In this document: piece by piece, positions 32,525 to 43,493 of the stretch
Numbering within the stretch: the stretch's first letter is position 1
Layout of the letters: the number at the start of each line of letters is the position of its first letter
Assembly (NCBI GenBank): GCA_963576735.1
Contig: OY755177.1
Span: 5,270,001-5,334,000, forward strand
Reading direction: 5' to 3'
Length of the DNA: 64,000 nucleotides
Source: Bedellia somnulentella
Lineage: Eukaryota; Arthropoda; Insecta; Lepidoptera; Bedelliidae
Position numbers and translations under genes: made by a program
Notes under the pieces: generated by a model
Told to the model about the DNA's origin: nothing
The model's input: only the letters and a program-made list of their open reading frames with translations
The model's database searches: none

Positions 32525-32665
32525 TTAAAGTAAGGTGGTGAAAGAGATATATCGAAATAATCGGGATGGTAATGTCATTGGAGTATAAAAATATCTTGTG
32601 TAAAAAAAAAAAACTAAAATGAAGCGAGAGAGGTTGGCCTTTTTTGGGGCATACGGCCGTAAGTC
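32525..32665 (+). mobile_element. RTE-A LINE fragment, ancient
   Basis: GGTGAAAGAGATATATCGAA, GGTAATGTCATTGGAGTA and GAAGCGAGAGAGGTTGGCC follow RTE-A order with heavy decay. Confidence 0.4.
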
Positions 32666-32681
32666 TTAGAAGGACTATATA

Positions 32682-32848
32682 AAAACATGTATTCACGACT
32701 GTTAATCCCAACCCAGAGTTTCAGAATCGGAAATATCTAAGCAATTTGAGTGAGGAAATAATTGTAAAATAAACATTATTGTTGAGTAGTCTCAAGCCAT
32801 ATTGCTCAAAAATTTCCTTAAAACTATTGCACCAACACTACACAGCAT
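32682..32848 (-). mobile_element. SINE-A copy, ancient
   Basis: ATGTATTCACGACTGTTAAT, AGCCATATTGCTCAAAAATT and CAACACTACACAGCA remain in order. Internal blocks are deleted. Confidence 0.55.
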
Positions 32849-33029
32849 AATACTAAAAAAAAATAACAGGAGCCTTGTTGCGTCTTTGCATTCGCATCAG
32901 ACCTCCTGAGATATTTGAATTGTAGTGTATGCCTTTAAATAGCCACACTTTAGGCGGCTTTCATTGTGTTAATTATTTTGAATGTGTGGTATAGTATGTT
33001 TTATTCTTATTTCTTATTAGGTTTATTTT

Positions 33030-33555
33030 TTTGCTGTGTAGCTTCATCATTTATCACCAAAAATGTCATTGAAATTCCAAAAGTAGCTGAACAATTTACA
33101 TACATAACATAACATAATACATAAATAAACGTTCACGCCGAATATCCCCAAGGGGTTGGCAGAGGTACTAATACTTCTGAACATCACGTGACTTTGTCAC
33201 CTGGTGTTCAGAGTACCCACGTTTTACATGGACAGTGTACTCACGTGATAGGGGGCAGGCCTATCGCCGTTTTTTGCACGAATACACTGTCACATGACTA
33301 AGTACAACTCAGCCATGTGGGTTTCCTCACGATGTTTTCCCTCACCGTTAACAACCATGATAAATTAACCACACGTATGTCTTTAGAAAAGACAAATTGG
33401 TGTAGGCCCGACCCAGGATTTGAACACTAGTCGTTTGCACGATAACCGAGTGTTCTACCCACTGGGCTATCACGGTTGCTATGCTGAACAATTTCTAATT
33501 CTTAACCTTTGGTTACCTCTTTTTAGGATTTATTGCCGTGAGTTTCTATTTGTAT
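33030..33555 (+). mobile_element. SINE-A copy split by a SINE-B
   Basis: The left part (33,030-33,097: TTTGCTGTGTAGC, ATCACCAAAAATG, CCAAAAGTAGCTGAACAATT) and the right part (33,483-33,555: ACAATTTCTAATTCTTAACC, GGATTTATTGCCGTGAGTTT) join exactly across the SINE-B. Confidence 0.7.
33098..33482 (-). mobile_element. SINE-B copy nested in SINE-A
   Basis: Full length with head (complement of GATAGCCCAGTGGGTAGAAC) and (ATAAC)n tail. GCTGAACAATTT at 33,086-33,097 and 33,483-33,494 is a 12-bp target duplication. It has two CACGTG sites. Confidence 0.92.
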
Positions 33556-33936
33556 GTAAGTGGTTATAGAATTAAAATAATGCTTTCTTAGTCACTTCTC
33601 CCATCACGCCATACATTCCCAAAGGAATGACCGAGTCGTGCCTAGTATTTTTTTTTATGGAATGTTTAGCCCCACAGAGCAATTTGGGATATTATATAGA
33701 TGCTCTGTCACACAATTGGCACCCATAATGCATCCACAGAGACACATACACCAGTTAGTTGTCACATAACTCAAATAGACAGTGGTGTTAACTGCCCCGC
33801 GATATTATAATATATCGTTTTCTACTCTGATAAATAGAGCCACCAATAATTCACTTTAATGATGAGATGATATAAAGGTGTTAACCTAACTAAGGGTTCA
33901 AACCAATGCAGATTAATTGCGTTAGAAAAAATATTT

Positions 33937-34176
33937 GAATATACATACATATACTACTGCCATAAATCCCAAAAAAAGGAAGCCAGGGCTTCTGAGCTAC
34001 AATTTTCTCATCCATATTTGGAAGTTGATAGGAACCAGGTGGTAGAAATAAAGTATCGTTGGTGATGGGTCTCCAACCGCATCGCCCAAATACCACTTGA
34101 AAAAGGCCCATACCGTTAGTTGCCTCTTACGACACCCGTAGGTAGACAGGGTCACTAATCCGGTACTACACGACAA
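33937..34176 (-). mobile_element. SINE-A copy, diverged subfamily
   Basis: It contains CATACATATACTACTGCCAT, GGTGATGGGTCTCCAACCGC, GTTGCCTCTTACGACACCCG and AATCCGGTACTACACGAC. It shares the CTTACGACACCC variant with the copies at 27,090 and 56,688. Confidence 0.75.
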
Positions 34177-35204
34177 ATATAAAATTGAACAACAATAACT
34201 AAGTTAACAACGATTATCATCGGCATTAGGGCACTGTGCTTCATCTTTTGCAACAGTTTTTGGATGGTTCATTGAAATTAAAAGGGGTCAAAATGCCCGG
34301 ATCGTGGATCACCACAGAAACGGTCGCCCTGTTGGTCAGTATTTATTGAAGAAGTTCGTATATAAACTCTACCTCATCGACCCTATATACCTGATTCAGC
34401 CTTTTGTGATTTCTTTTTGTTTCTGATAGTAAAATTTGAAAATCAATTATGTTTTTTGATCCGTGATTGTCAATAAATCAGCGACCTGTCGGATAAAGAC
34501 TAAATGAAGTGTTTCCAAAATTTATTTAGGAGAATGGAACTTTGTATAGATATTATAATGACGGAAAATAGATTGAAAAAAATATCAACGTGCATTTGTA
34601 TTACAGATTTAAATATCAACCCATGCATGTACTACCAGTATCTATGCAATAAATGACAAACTTGTCGATCTTTTTACTCGTATTCTGTGCTCAAGAGCAG
34701 CGGGCGAACTCACAGATTTAATTAAATTTGCACTGCTATAGAGCGAGCTGTTCAGGTTTTAATACTGCTTACACCGTTCGTTCCATAGAAACGCCTCTCA
34801 TCGCCCGATGCAGCTTTTAAGAAAGAATTCTCAACTACATTCAAACTGAATTATGCACAACTAATCTTAATTATTTCTCTTTCTGTATCTGGCTTTGGCT
34901 GTTGCATTAATTAAAATACGTTTTCTGATAATACTGTAACAAATGGCTAAGTCTTTGTTTCATCTTTGTGGCTTCCGCGTTGAGTCAGTCTAGAAAAACG
35001 ATGAAGATTCCTGTTATGCGTTTGGAAACTCAGCACCATTTCATTTAATTGACTTTTCCCACCACTCTAGATTAAAAAGTTTTGGATACCTTTTTCAGGA
35101 TACCGTAGTCGAATCGTAAACAGTGAACTAGTAATTGTATTCTGTGAACCATCTTAACGATTTTAACAAAACAAAACGCATGTGCTCGTTATTGCTTTCG
35201 AATC

Positions 35205-36182
35205 CCTCCCCGATCCCACGTCAAGCCGTACTTGGACGATGCAAAGCTCCTAAACATGCTAGCGCGAAGACGATTACATCTCGCCACTTTGATGTTCGAT
35301 GTTGTAAAGCAAGAATCACCGGCTTATTTGTACAAAAAACTGCAATGGTCAAATATTGGCTATCAGTTCAAAGTCAGGGCGATCTTGCCAATGCATCGGA
35401 CTGCCGCATTTCGAGGTTCTTTCAGGTTTGCAGTGTCCAAGTGCTGGAATGATCTCCCACCACCAATCCGTGATGCGGTTGGCAGGAACACCTTTAGACG
35501 TAAACTAAGGGAGTTCTTGCTGGCCCATCAGTGACCGCAGGTATTAAACATACTTCGTGTATTTTATTTACTAGCATTATTTACAGTATAATTAGTTCTC
35601 AAATTTGAATATGTGTTTTATTTTTCTCGAAAACAAGCTTCGCTTATTTGATATAGCAATTTATAATTTTTGTATATATACTCGTAGGAATTATAGATAT
35701 GTTTGTAGTGAATAGTAAGGGTATATATTGTGAGATCGACGTATAAATGTATGTATGTATGTATATGCGTGTATATATATATATATATATGTTTATATGT
35801 GTATATATATATGCATATATATTATTGTTTTATTATTATTTTGTAATTGTTTATTAAGGTAATACTACCATTTCTGTTTCGTGAGATGCCTCTAATGTCA
35901 CTCTGTCATGGTGATGTCTGAAAATCAGTTCTGTGAGTCAAAAGCTCACAGAAAATGCTGAGACAGCACCAATTCGCTGTTCGGGTGGCATGGGAAGTGC
36001 ATGACAAATTTTTGAATATTTTTTATTGATTCTCTTTCTTTTTTTTTCTTTTTTATTATTATTTTTTTATAACTAATTTATTTTAAATGTTGTTAAATTT
36101 AAGTTGTAAAAATTTATGTTACTTCTTCTTGTGCCTACAAATGGCGAATAAACGTTTTTCTTTCTTTCTTTCTTTCTTTCTA
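35205..36182 (+). mobile_element. LINE, 5' truncated, (CTTT)n tail
   Basis: It starts inside ORF2 near its C-terminus, has a stop at 35,532-35,534 and a ~640-bp 3' UTR, and ends GGCGAATAAACGTTTTTC then (TTTC)n. The 3' UTR contains a long TA/TATG tract (35,750-35,830) and GATGTCTGAAAATCAG. It is related to the LINE at 46.1-47.6 kb. Confidence 0.75.
35232..35534 (+). pseudogene. LINE ORF2 C-terminal domain (100 codons)
   Basis: LLNMLARRRLHLATLMFDVV, then AFRGSFRFAVSKCWNDLPPP and IRDAVGRNTFRRKLREFLL. The same order (RRRLHxASLMFDV...FxGSFRxxxxKCWNxxPPPxR) occurs in the ORF at 46,607-47,563, confirming a LINE ORF2 tail. There is no catalytic domain. Confidence 0.78.
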
Positions 36183-36469
36183 TTTTTGTACAAAAAAGAG
36201 TAATTAAAGCTCTTCGAGTAACTACAGCTACATTTCCAGATACTCTTAATTGAATTCTAATTGAACTGAATTTGAAATCTATGTCTTGCTTTGTAATTTT
36301 ACTGGTATTGCCTGCTTAGAAAAGCTACTATGATATGGAATCCTTATGTGAGTTTTAAATGTGGCTACTAAGAGTATAGAGCTTCTTAGTAAGTGTTGGG
36401 CAAAAATGAATTAGGTTTTTTTGCATGAAAACTTCATGTGGGGATTATTACTAATCAATTAAGCAAATA

Positions 36470-36537
36470 AAAATTTTCGACACCCGGATGTATACCCGGA
36501 TGTTGTGGGTTCGAGTCCCGCTAGTGACAAAAAAATT
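36470..36537 (+). repeat. tRNA-like SINE head (B box)
   Basis: GTATACCCGGATGTTGTGGG and TTCGAGTCCCGC resemble the tRNA-like block at 57,930-58,005 (GTATACCCGAGGTCGCGGG). Only the anticodon/T-arm half remains. Confidence 0.5.
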
Positions 36538-36549
36538 TATTTGCTTAAA

Positions 36550-36926
36550 CATAACATAACATAACATAAACGTTCACGCCGTTTTATCCCCGAAGGGGTT
36601 GGCAGAGGTACCAATACTCCTGAACTCACATGGCAAGCGCCATCTAGTTTCCAGAGAAGGTACCCACGTTTTGCTTAGACAGTGTACTCACGTGATAGGG
36701 GGCAGGCCTATCGCCGTTTTGTACGAATACACTGTCACATGACTAAGTACAACTCAGCCATGTGGGTTTCCTCACGATGTTTTCCCTCATCGTTAGCAAC
36801 CATGATAAATTAACCACACATATGACTTTAGAAAAGACAAATTGGTGTAGGCCCGTCCCAGGATTGGAACTCACGCCCTTCTGTTTTTCGGGCGGGTGTT
36901 CTTACCCACTGGACTATCATATCGCA
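36550..36926 (-). mobile_element. SINE-B copy, subfamily 2, target duplication
   Basis: Nearly identical to 43,841-44,215. It differs from other SINE-B copies in GCCGTTTTATCCCCGAAGGG, CACATGGCAAGCGCCATCTA and the head ACTCACGCCCTTCTGTTTTT. TATTTGCTTAAA at 36,538-36,549 and 36,927-36,938 is a 12-bp duplication. Confidence 0.92.
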
Positions 36927-37483
36927 TATTTGCTTAAATGATATAAAAAAAAAGTATTATCGATTCCAGAGGCGTTTCGCCGTATACTGCTACAGATATA
37001 CAGATAGAAGTCGCGCTCAATCGAACTCATTTTGCTCGTGTAACTGATAATCGAACTGTATGTCAGAACAGAAAGTCTCTGATATAAAAAAATAGTTAGT
37101 TTTATGTAATAGCATTTTTAAAGGGGTCGTAAACATTTGAGTACTGTTAATTTAGATTGTCAAAGTATGGCATCATTAATGTTGACGCGAAAAGGTTATA
37201 GAAATATTCTATACTATATTTATAGTTATTGCGTGTTGTTACTGTCCCCAAGGTAATAGCAGAAACTACTGTTAACATTTATGTTTAATTGAAAATTAAT
37301 TTAATATCATACAAAAATAATGCTTCGCATGACTTTGTGACATGACAGAAAAACATTTGCTGAACTGGCATTGGGAAAAAATACTTCCTCTTCAGAGTTT
37401 TCAAAATGAAGTAATATGAAAGTAAACCTACCTAAAAAAATAATATTTCATTATCATAAACGCAGTCTTATTTTCCTTTACAA

Positions 37484-37533
37484 ATATGCGAGAAAACTTT
37501 TTGTTTTCTTTAACAAAAAGTTTTCTCGCATAT
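37484..37533. other. Perfect inverted repeat, 22-bp arms, 6-nt loop
   Basis: ATATGCGAGAAAACTTTTTG... pairs exactly with its inverse at 37,512-37,533. No AT-only low complexity explains it. It could be a decayed palindromic element core. Confidence 0.85.
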
Positions 37534-37961
37534 GAATATTGAAAAAGTATAGTAATAGTAACTCATGTCACCAGTTAAGTATACTATGTCTGTAAAAAAA
37601 TAATATATTTTTTGATCTCCATTGAGTTTTAATGATTCTCAAATTATTTAAGCCATTGTTACAGCGTCCAGAGAAGTCTAAACGATGCCGAGGGAGGCCG
37701 CGGTAGGACAGCACGTCGGCATCGTTGTGTCTAAATAAAGTAAAATGAATTCTATACGCATGGTAATAAGATTAAAAATGCTATATCTGTACCGAAATCC
37801 TTTGCCATGCCATGCCGGCAGTCAGCGCCGGCCCTAAATTGTTTTGATGCGATTAATGATTAATTTGATAAAATTTTGCGCTTTCCAAGTTTCAACGGTT
37901 GAAATAGCGGATGTCTTGTATTATTGATTAGCTTTGGTTCGGTTGATCACTCACTGGAGTC

Positions 37962-38005
37962 AAGTCATTTAAATCATTATTTACAAATAATGATTTAAAT
38001 GACTT
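37962..38005. other. Perfect palindrome, 21-bp arms, 2-nt spacer
   Basis: AAGTCATTTAAATCATTATT is followed after AC by its exact inverse. A near-perfect cruciform candidate of 44 bp. Confidence 0.85.
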
Positions 38006-38849
38006 AAGAGGTACACCTCTTTCAGATTCAACTGACTAGGTTATTGATTATAAACCTGTATCTAACCCTATTTAGGATTATCACCATGAGGGATTATGTC
38101 TCGTTAATATTATACTCATTACCTTTGTTTAGATTCACTGAATTCAGGATAGCTATACAAGAACAATGTCATAAATTTGTAATGAATTAGCTCCGGAGTG
38201 CTAAATTCAGCGCTGTAATATACTAAGAGCGCATGTAAGTGGATAATAAGCGCTAGATCAGGCGCCTAATGGGCCAAGTTGGCAGCAAGCTATGTATATT
38301 ATGTGTCTAGCTTCGCTTGGAAGCTGCGAACCGTCTCCTCTGTTTTGATTAATGACACGAGATATTTTTAAATGAAATATTCTGTGGAGTAAAATGCTGT
38401 TATAATGTGTTTTGATATTTCATTACAAGTTGACAAGGTTTGGAGCGAAGTTCTGAATTTCGTTTGGCATTTAATTCTGTAAGACCACGTAAGACTGTTT
38501 GACCGACTGTGTTCAAATTTTGCATTAGGAGATTGTTGTAGATATTTTATAAAAAGTGAATTATTACGATTTAACCATACTCCAAAATTGCTTATGTTAA
38601 TGCATAGGACTAGCAATGAACGCATGCATGTAACACAATTAAATTACTCGCTTCGCTTCTTCAGTAGAAGCGGGAACCGACCTAGTAGATACAGAATTTG
38701 CGTTCACATCGTTATAATTACTGAAGGGTAAGCAGAGGTACTTGTATACTGTCGTTTTTTTTTCTGTGTTGACAGCGAAACCGAGTGGGTGGGCAATTGC
38801 CAATTTGTACGGATATGCTCTCTTTTAACTCAAAGATTCACTCCGTACT

Positions 38850-39085
38850 CACTCCGGGGTTGGCAGAGGTACTAATACTTCCAGAAGTCACGCTACATTG
38901 TCACCTGGTGTTTAGAGTACCCACGTTTTGCTTAGACGGTGTACTCGAGTGATAGGGGGCAGGTCTTTTGTATGAATACATTGTCACATGACTATTTATA
39001 ACATAACCATGTAGGTTGTTAGATGACAATTTCACGTGATACTCAGAAGTATTGGTACCTACGGCGTGAACTTTGAGTAGAGTTA
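38850..39085 (-). mobile_element. SINE-B copy, diverged
   Basis: GGGGTTGGCAGAGGTACTAA, TTGTCACCTGGTGTTTAGAG, GTGATAGGGGGCAGGTC and TTGTCACATGACTA are in order. The head is absent, and a short inverted repetition of GATACTCAGAAGTATT follows. Confidence 0.7.
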
Positions 39086-39204
39086 TCTATTCACAAACTT
39101 TATACCTTCTACCCTCGTCACAGACATCTGTCAATTGAGGTCAGCGCTGTCATGTAACAACTTTCAATAGTTTTGAATAATTTAACTTGAATTCGCGATT
39201 CGTT

Positions 39205-39630
39205 GGCTTATTCCGTTTATCCACCCTAAAAAATCCTCCCTAAGGCGGATATTCGGAAACGCGTGTCCGTCTATCCACCCTGAACGGGGTGGATATCCGG
39301 AATGCATATAATATGGTTCTTCCGATTTCCTACCCTGCCGACGTACAGTCATTTACAGAAAAAAGACCCTAAGTTTGTAAGATATTTTTATTCAAACTGT
39401 AAGTAAGAAAGTAGGTATGTTTATCTTAAGTATTTTAATGTTCACGATGTTCCTTGGACCCATTTTGTGTTGTGTATGTTTCTGTAAATTACTGTACTTG
39501 GGGTAAAAAATCGGAAGAACCATATTATATGCATTCCGAATATCCACCCCGTTCAGGGTGGATAGACGGACACGCGTTTCCGAATATCCGCCTTAGGGAG
39601 GATTTTTTAGGGTGGATAAACGGAATAAGC
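39205..39630. mobile_element. Long-TIR DNA transposon (426 bp), 9-bp duplication
   Basis: Arms of about 128 bp (39,206-39,333 and 39,503-39,630) are near identical inverted copies, ending GGCTTATTCCGTTTATCCAC and GTGGATAAACGGAATAAGC. CGATTCGTT at 39,196-39,204 and 39,631-39,639 is an exact 9-bp duplication. A 9-bp duplication with long arms suits Mutator-like elements; hAT-like or Merlin-like are alternatives. Inside each arm is an inner palindrome ATCCACCCTGAACGGGGTGG. It is non-coding. Confidence 0.88.
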
Positions 39631-40159
39631 CGATTCGTTTTATAGAAGGGACTAAATAATTATCTTTTTCTGTACTATTTATGTTTTGCTGTCACGTAAA
39701 ATAAATCGTCCGTTTAATGTTTTTTTTTGATACGTTAAGCTTAAACTAGTAGTCTTGGAACTCCAAACTAACCACCGTATTAACATTTTCATTCTACCAA
39801 CATAACCAACCGACTTTTTGCCTCCTAAATTTCCGAGTAATGTTAAATTAGTTTTATTTATTGCATGTGATAATAATCAGTGTTTTACGAGGGAAATAAA
39901 GAAAGAAGATTTATTCTGGGCTGGCAACGTTAGATAAAACAGGCGACTTTATCATCCAGGCCGCGTCGTAAAATTTCACGGAGGAAAAGCACTATTTGCG
40001 CCTTTCGCGAGACTTTCGTGAAAGTTTCAGACTTAACCTTCACGCGATGGTTAGAGAGGAGCAAGAAGTAAATACATGCGAAAGGCATAGGTCTATTGAG
40101 GAATTATACCCATAACCCAAAATTTTTGCCATTCTTTTTTTTGGTTTTGTTTGGAATGC

Positions 40160-40345
40160 TAACAGTAAAAGTAAAAGTAAAGTAGAAGTAAAAAAATCTT
40201 TATTTAGTCCCTCATATTATACAACATGTAAAAACAACAAGCACACAAATTACACACAATGAGAGCCAAAAAGGCGCCGACTCAGCATATGTACACTAGA
40301 GTTTTAGCTTTAATGCACGCTGATTTTCAGCCGGGACCCTTGAAA
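40160..40345 (-). mobile_element. LINE 3' UTR remnant, (ACTTT)n tail
   Basis: The minus strand ends ...GGACTAAATAAAGATTTTTT followed by ACTTCTACTTTACTTTTAC. It includes CCCGGCTGAAAATCAGCGTG, shared with the LINE 3' UTR at 15,190. No coding part. Confidence 0.6.
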
Positions 40346-40954
40346 AAAACATAAAATAAGATAAAACCTAAACTAGAAAACCAAACATTAAACATTAAAC
40401 AGCAAACTTTACAATTAATGTTTATAAATACAAGTATAAACTTGGACAATAACAAGTATTCGCAAATAAAATGTCGGTAGATAGAAACTGTTCATCTCCT
40501 CTATTATATTTCATTTCTCTTTCGTATATCAATTTATATTTCATCCATTATAATATGAAAATATATAACTCACATTTTTTTGTACCAAATCAGTTCAGTA
40601 AGTTTTCTTAGAAAAAGGTCAAGCACGTCTTAGGCCTCGGTCCCTCCAGCTAACACAGTTTTCGTTACTTTCACCCAATTACAGTAGTTCAGCAGAAACG
40701 TAGTGCTGCAAAGTTTAATCCACTGGACCTACAGTGTAACCTAGATTTTTTTCTTTTTGCGCCAGTCAAACGCTACGGAAATTCAATTAGAGTGTCGAGA
40801 ATAAAAGTTTCCTTTCCAAATAGTGGTCTGGTTTGTTAAATTGAAATGTTTGGTATACGATTTTGTAGATGTATTTTAGATAGTAAATTAGGAGTATCTT
40901 TTATAATGAATCAATTCAGTTCATTGTAATATCTGGTAAAGTTTTTGTACAGTA

Positions 40955-41115
40955 CATATACTCACGGCTGTAAATCCCATGAAGGGGTAGCCAGAGCTAG
41001 GGAATTAGAAATTCCTCAGCCACTTTTGGAAGTTGCGTGGGGAAAAGATGGTGAAATAACGGTTTTTGGTGATAGGTCTCCAACCGCATCGCCCAAAAAT
41101 CCCTTAAAAGCCCCA
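40955..41115 (-). mobile_element. SINE-A copy, 5' truncated
   Basis: It runs from ACATATACTCACGGCTGTAA to CCCTTAAAAGCCCCAAT and then stops. (TCTAA)n follows at the truncated end. The internal part is very close to the full-length copies. Confidence 0.82.
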
Positions 41116-41324
41116 ATCTAATCTAATCTAAACTGCCTAATCAAGTATAAAAGTTTTGCTTATTATTCAAATTATGAATAATAAATGTGATGAACCGTGG
41201 GCTTAAAATGCTTATGAATTAATTCATTGATCTTATATAAAACTGTTCCATAATTAACTAGATGATATGGAGTAATGAACTGCAATTTGATATGTTAGCG
41301 CAGATTAATTTAAATCTCAGAGGA

Positions 41325-41500
41325 CACATACAGACCAAATAGAGAGTGTGCTCAAAAAGTCAGGCGACCGAAGTATGAAGAATAAAAGAGCATGTATGAA
41401 AAGTTACCCCGATGTAAACGTAACTGGAGATTTGCCAGGGTCGTACAAAGCGGGAACTAATGGCGTGAGTGTACGAGTATGTATGCATCTATGTATCATG
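41325..41500 (+). mobile_element. RTE-A LINE 3' fragment
   Basis: GAGGACACATACAGACCAAA, GAGTGTGCTCAAAAAGTCAG, GAATAAAAGAGCATGTATGA, TTTGCCAGGGTCGTACAAAG and ATGGCGTGAGTGTACGAGTA. The GGCGATCGATAG block is deleted. Confidence 0.7.
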
Positions 41501-42081
41501 GTTTTTTTTAGTTCCTTACGATGAAAACTGAGTTATTGCAAAAAATACTACGGGTTCCAAAAACAAATAACAATATCTAACTGTGTAAAAAAGACACATA
41601 TTTACGCTGGGAACGCTTAATAAATAAAAATCCAGAATACTGCGATTTTAGTGACCAAATAAAATAATCAAATAGCTCTATACATGGAACATACTGAAAT
41701 TGGGCTAGATGTTAAACTCCAGTTTAACATTCAATAAGGCGTGGAAAGCATCCAACTCGCTAATAGTTTTCAACTATTTTGGTGTTGCAGAACCACTTTC
41801 CTATGTTGCCAAGCTTTTATAAGTTTTCCTTAATCATGTGTTTACGCAAATTGTAGTTAAAAAAGTTTATGTTTCATTCTAGTCAATAATGGTAGAATAG
41901 TTAAAATTAATGTCTCGAGACCATCACTTTACCAAAGAGTTCGGCTGTTATGCATGCCTAATTGTAAATTCAAGGCATTGATCTTATAGCATCATTGACT
42001 TGTATTGTAAAATTCCTTCTACGCCACACCACAGCTATTACACGTCCTCACAAGATATTATAAGCCCAAAGTCTTACTTAC

Positions 42082-42195
42082 CTGAGTCATAATATCAAGC
42101 AAGTTGTCTTTTGTGAAAGTATTCCTCTTGGCGTTCCTGTCAGAGTATCTGGCAAGCAGGTTGACCAGTACCTTTTTAGCCGTATCGTAGCTCTC
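42082..42195 (-). CDS. Gene U exon b3 (114 bp, short duplicate exon)
   Basis: The acceptor is CACTACTCTAG and the donor is ACTCAG/GTAAGTAAG. It is exactly 38 codons in phase 0 on both sides, starting ESYDTAKKVLVNLLARYSDR and ending FTKDNLLDIMTQ. A length divisible by three with phase 0 at both ends means it can be included after exon b1 or skipped without changing the frame. It cannot directly replace exon b1, because exon a leaves phase 1. The donor is stronger than that of b1. It is either a second tandem repeat of the domain or an alternative cassette. The polypyrimidine tract is weak. Confidence 0.62.
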
Positions 42196-42243
42196 CTAGA
42201 GTAGTGTTTTGTCTCTAAAAACGCTTGAACCATATAAATTTAT

Positions 42244-42335
42244 CTTAATCTTAACTTGAAGATGCTCTTCTCGGCTTAGAGCCCGAGCCATGTCGATGAA
42301 GTTGGCTAGCACCTTCTTGGCCGTGTCATAGTTCT
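42244..42335 (-). pseudogene. Gene U exon b2, decayed duplicate exon
   Basis: The minus strand reads YDTAKKVLANFIDMARALSR and then EEHLQVKIK, which is clearly related to the two intact duplicates. The position matching the GT donor of exon b1 is AT here (AAGATTAAG/ATAAATTT against AAGATTAAG/GTAAATTT type), so splicing should fail. Downstream intronic bases are also alike (TAAATTTATATGG against TAAATTTGTATAATGG), showing that the duplication included flanking intron. Its upstream end stops against the 5' terminus of a Helitron at 42,338, and no acceptor remains. Confidence 0.65.
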
Positions 42336-42337
42336 AA

Positions 42338-42967
42338 TCTATACTAATATTATAAAGCTGAAGAGTTTGTTTGTTTGAACGCTAGGATCTCAGGAACTAC
42401 CCAATCAAATTGAAAAGTTCTTTTTGTGTTGGATAGTCCATTTATTGAGGAAGGTTTTAGGCTATATATAATCACGCTGCGATCAACAGGAGCAAGCTAT
42501 CAGCGAATAATATTACAAAAACGGGGATAATTATTAATACTAAGGCTTCCGTTGTGTGCGCTGCTTAAACGGTTTAAGTTACCCAAAAAAGATGTATCTA
42601 AGAATTATTTCTCTTCAAATGATCTAAAAAAATGCCCGGGACAGTATATGTCTAACTTTTAAGTTTCACTTACTATAACCATTTTTATGGTAAATAAATT
42701 TGGTCGAATTTAATGCATAATTGCCATTATGTTTCATTCAACCTAATATTATTCTGTATCCAGATAAATATGTTGTTGATTGAGAGTATTTAATTGAGAA
42801 CAAAATTGTCCTTGACGTCACCTTATTTTAATAAACATCTTAGAAGATAATACAATTTTAAAATTACTCCGTAACAAAATTTACACGCGTGCATGAAGCG
42901 CAAGACAAGACGCTGCGCTGGCCGGCGAGCGAGGTCACCTGCGCGTGAAGCTTATGTTTAAGCCTAA
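42338..42967 (+). mobile_element. Helitron-like element, 5' part
   Basis: TCTATACTAATATTATAAAG, GAAGAGTTTGTTTGTTTGAA and AGGATCTCAGGAACTACC are a typical lepidopteran Helitron 5' end. No CTRR end was found before the second Helitron starts. It lies directly against decayed exon b2. Confidence 0.7.
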
Positions 42968-43363
42968 TCCTATTAATATTATAAATGTGAAAGTTTAGAT
43001 GTTTGTGTGTTTGTAGCTAAATGAAGACTGATTCACAGAACGCATTTAAAATAAAATTTACAGGAAGCCAGATAATGATCTAATTAACACAATAGGACAC
43101 TTTTTATCCCAGAAAAATTAAGAGATCAATAAATTTTCCTAAAAAATGGTTAAATAGACTAACTGACTAAGAATCAATGCTCAGCCGAAACTACTATACT
43201 TATAAACTTAAAACTTATGAAGTGAAAAAATTGTGAGGACGCTTTAAAAAACACCTTTTTTCTCATAGCATGACAGAGACCCTCAACAGGTCAGTTAAAT
43301 ATTTCAGTTTGACGACGTGAAAGTCTACACTTTTGACAGTGCGAAATCTGTGGGGTCGGCTAG
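42968..43363 (+). mobile_element. Helitron-like element (396 bp)
   Basis: It starts TCCTATTAATATTATAAATG, GAAAGTTTAGATGTTTGTGT and ends AATCTGTGGGGTCGGCTAG before T. Non-autonomous. It may share its 3' end with the element at 42,338. Confidence 0.7.
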
Positions 43364-43493
43364 TAATTAGATATTTTTATGGTAGATATTTTCTAGGTTC
43401 ACATACTTTGGTTCTTCACCAACTCACAGCTCACATAAATCCCCAAGAAACGCTTAGAGCATCGACTTTGCTTACACCATTATACAAATTTAC

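Larger units (their letters stand above)
15891..42081. other. Large gene U intron (~26 kb), transposon-filled
   Basis: This is the interval between exons c and b3. Apart from the elements listed separately it holds AT-rich DNA in which I found no exon, RNA gene or long open frame. Unassigned stretches are 15,910-16,375, 17,205-17,635, 17,875-18,160, 21,215-21,660, 23,020-23,550, 23,800-24,755, 28,260-28,720, 31,415-32,520, 34,180-35,200, 36,940-37,480, 38,010-38,850, 39,645-40,160, 40,350-40,950 and 41,505-42,080. Confidence 0.55.

Noticed and set aside
37484..37533. microRNA precursor
   Set aside because: The hairpin is only 50 nt with a 6-nt loop and perfect pairing; animal precursors are longer and imperfect. 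The 55,707 hairpin was rejected for the same reason.
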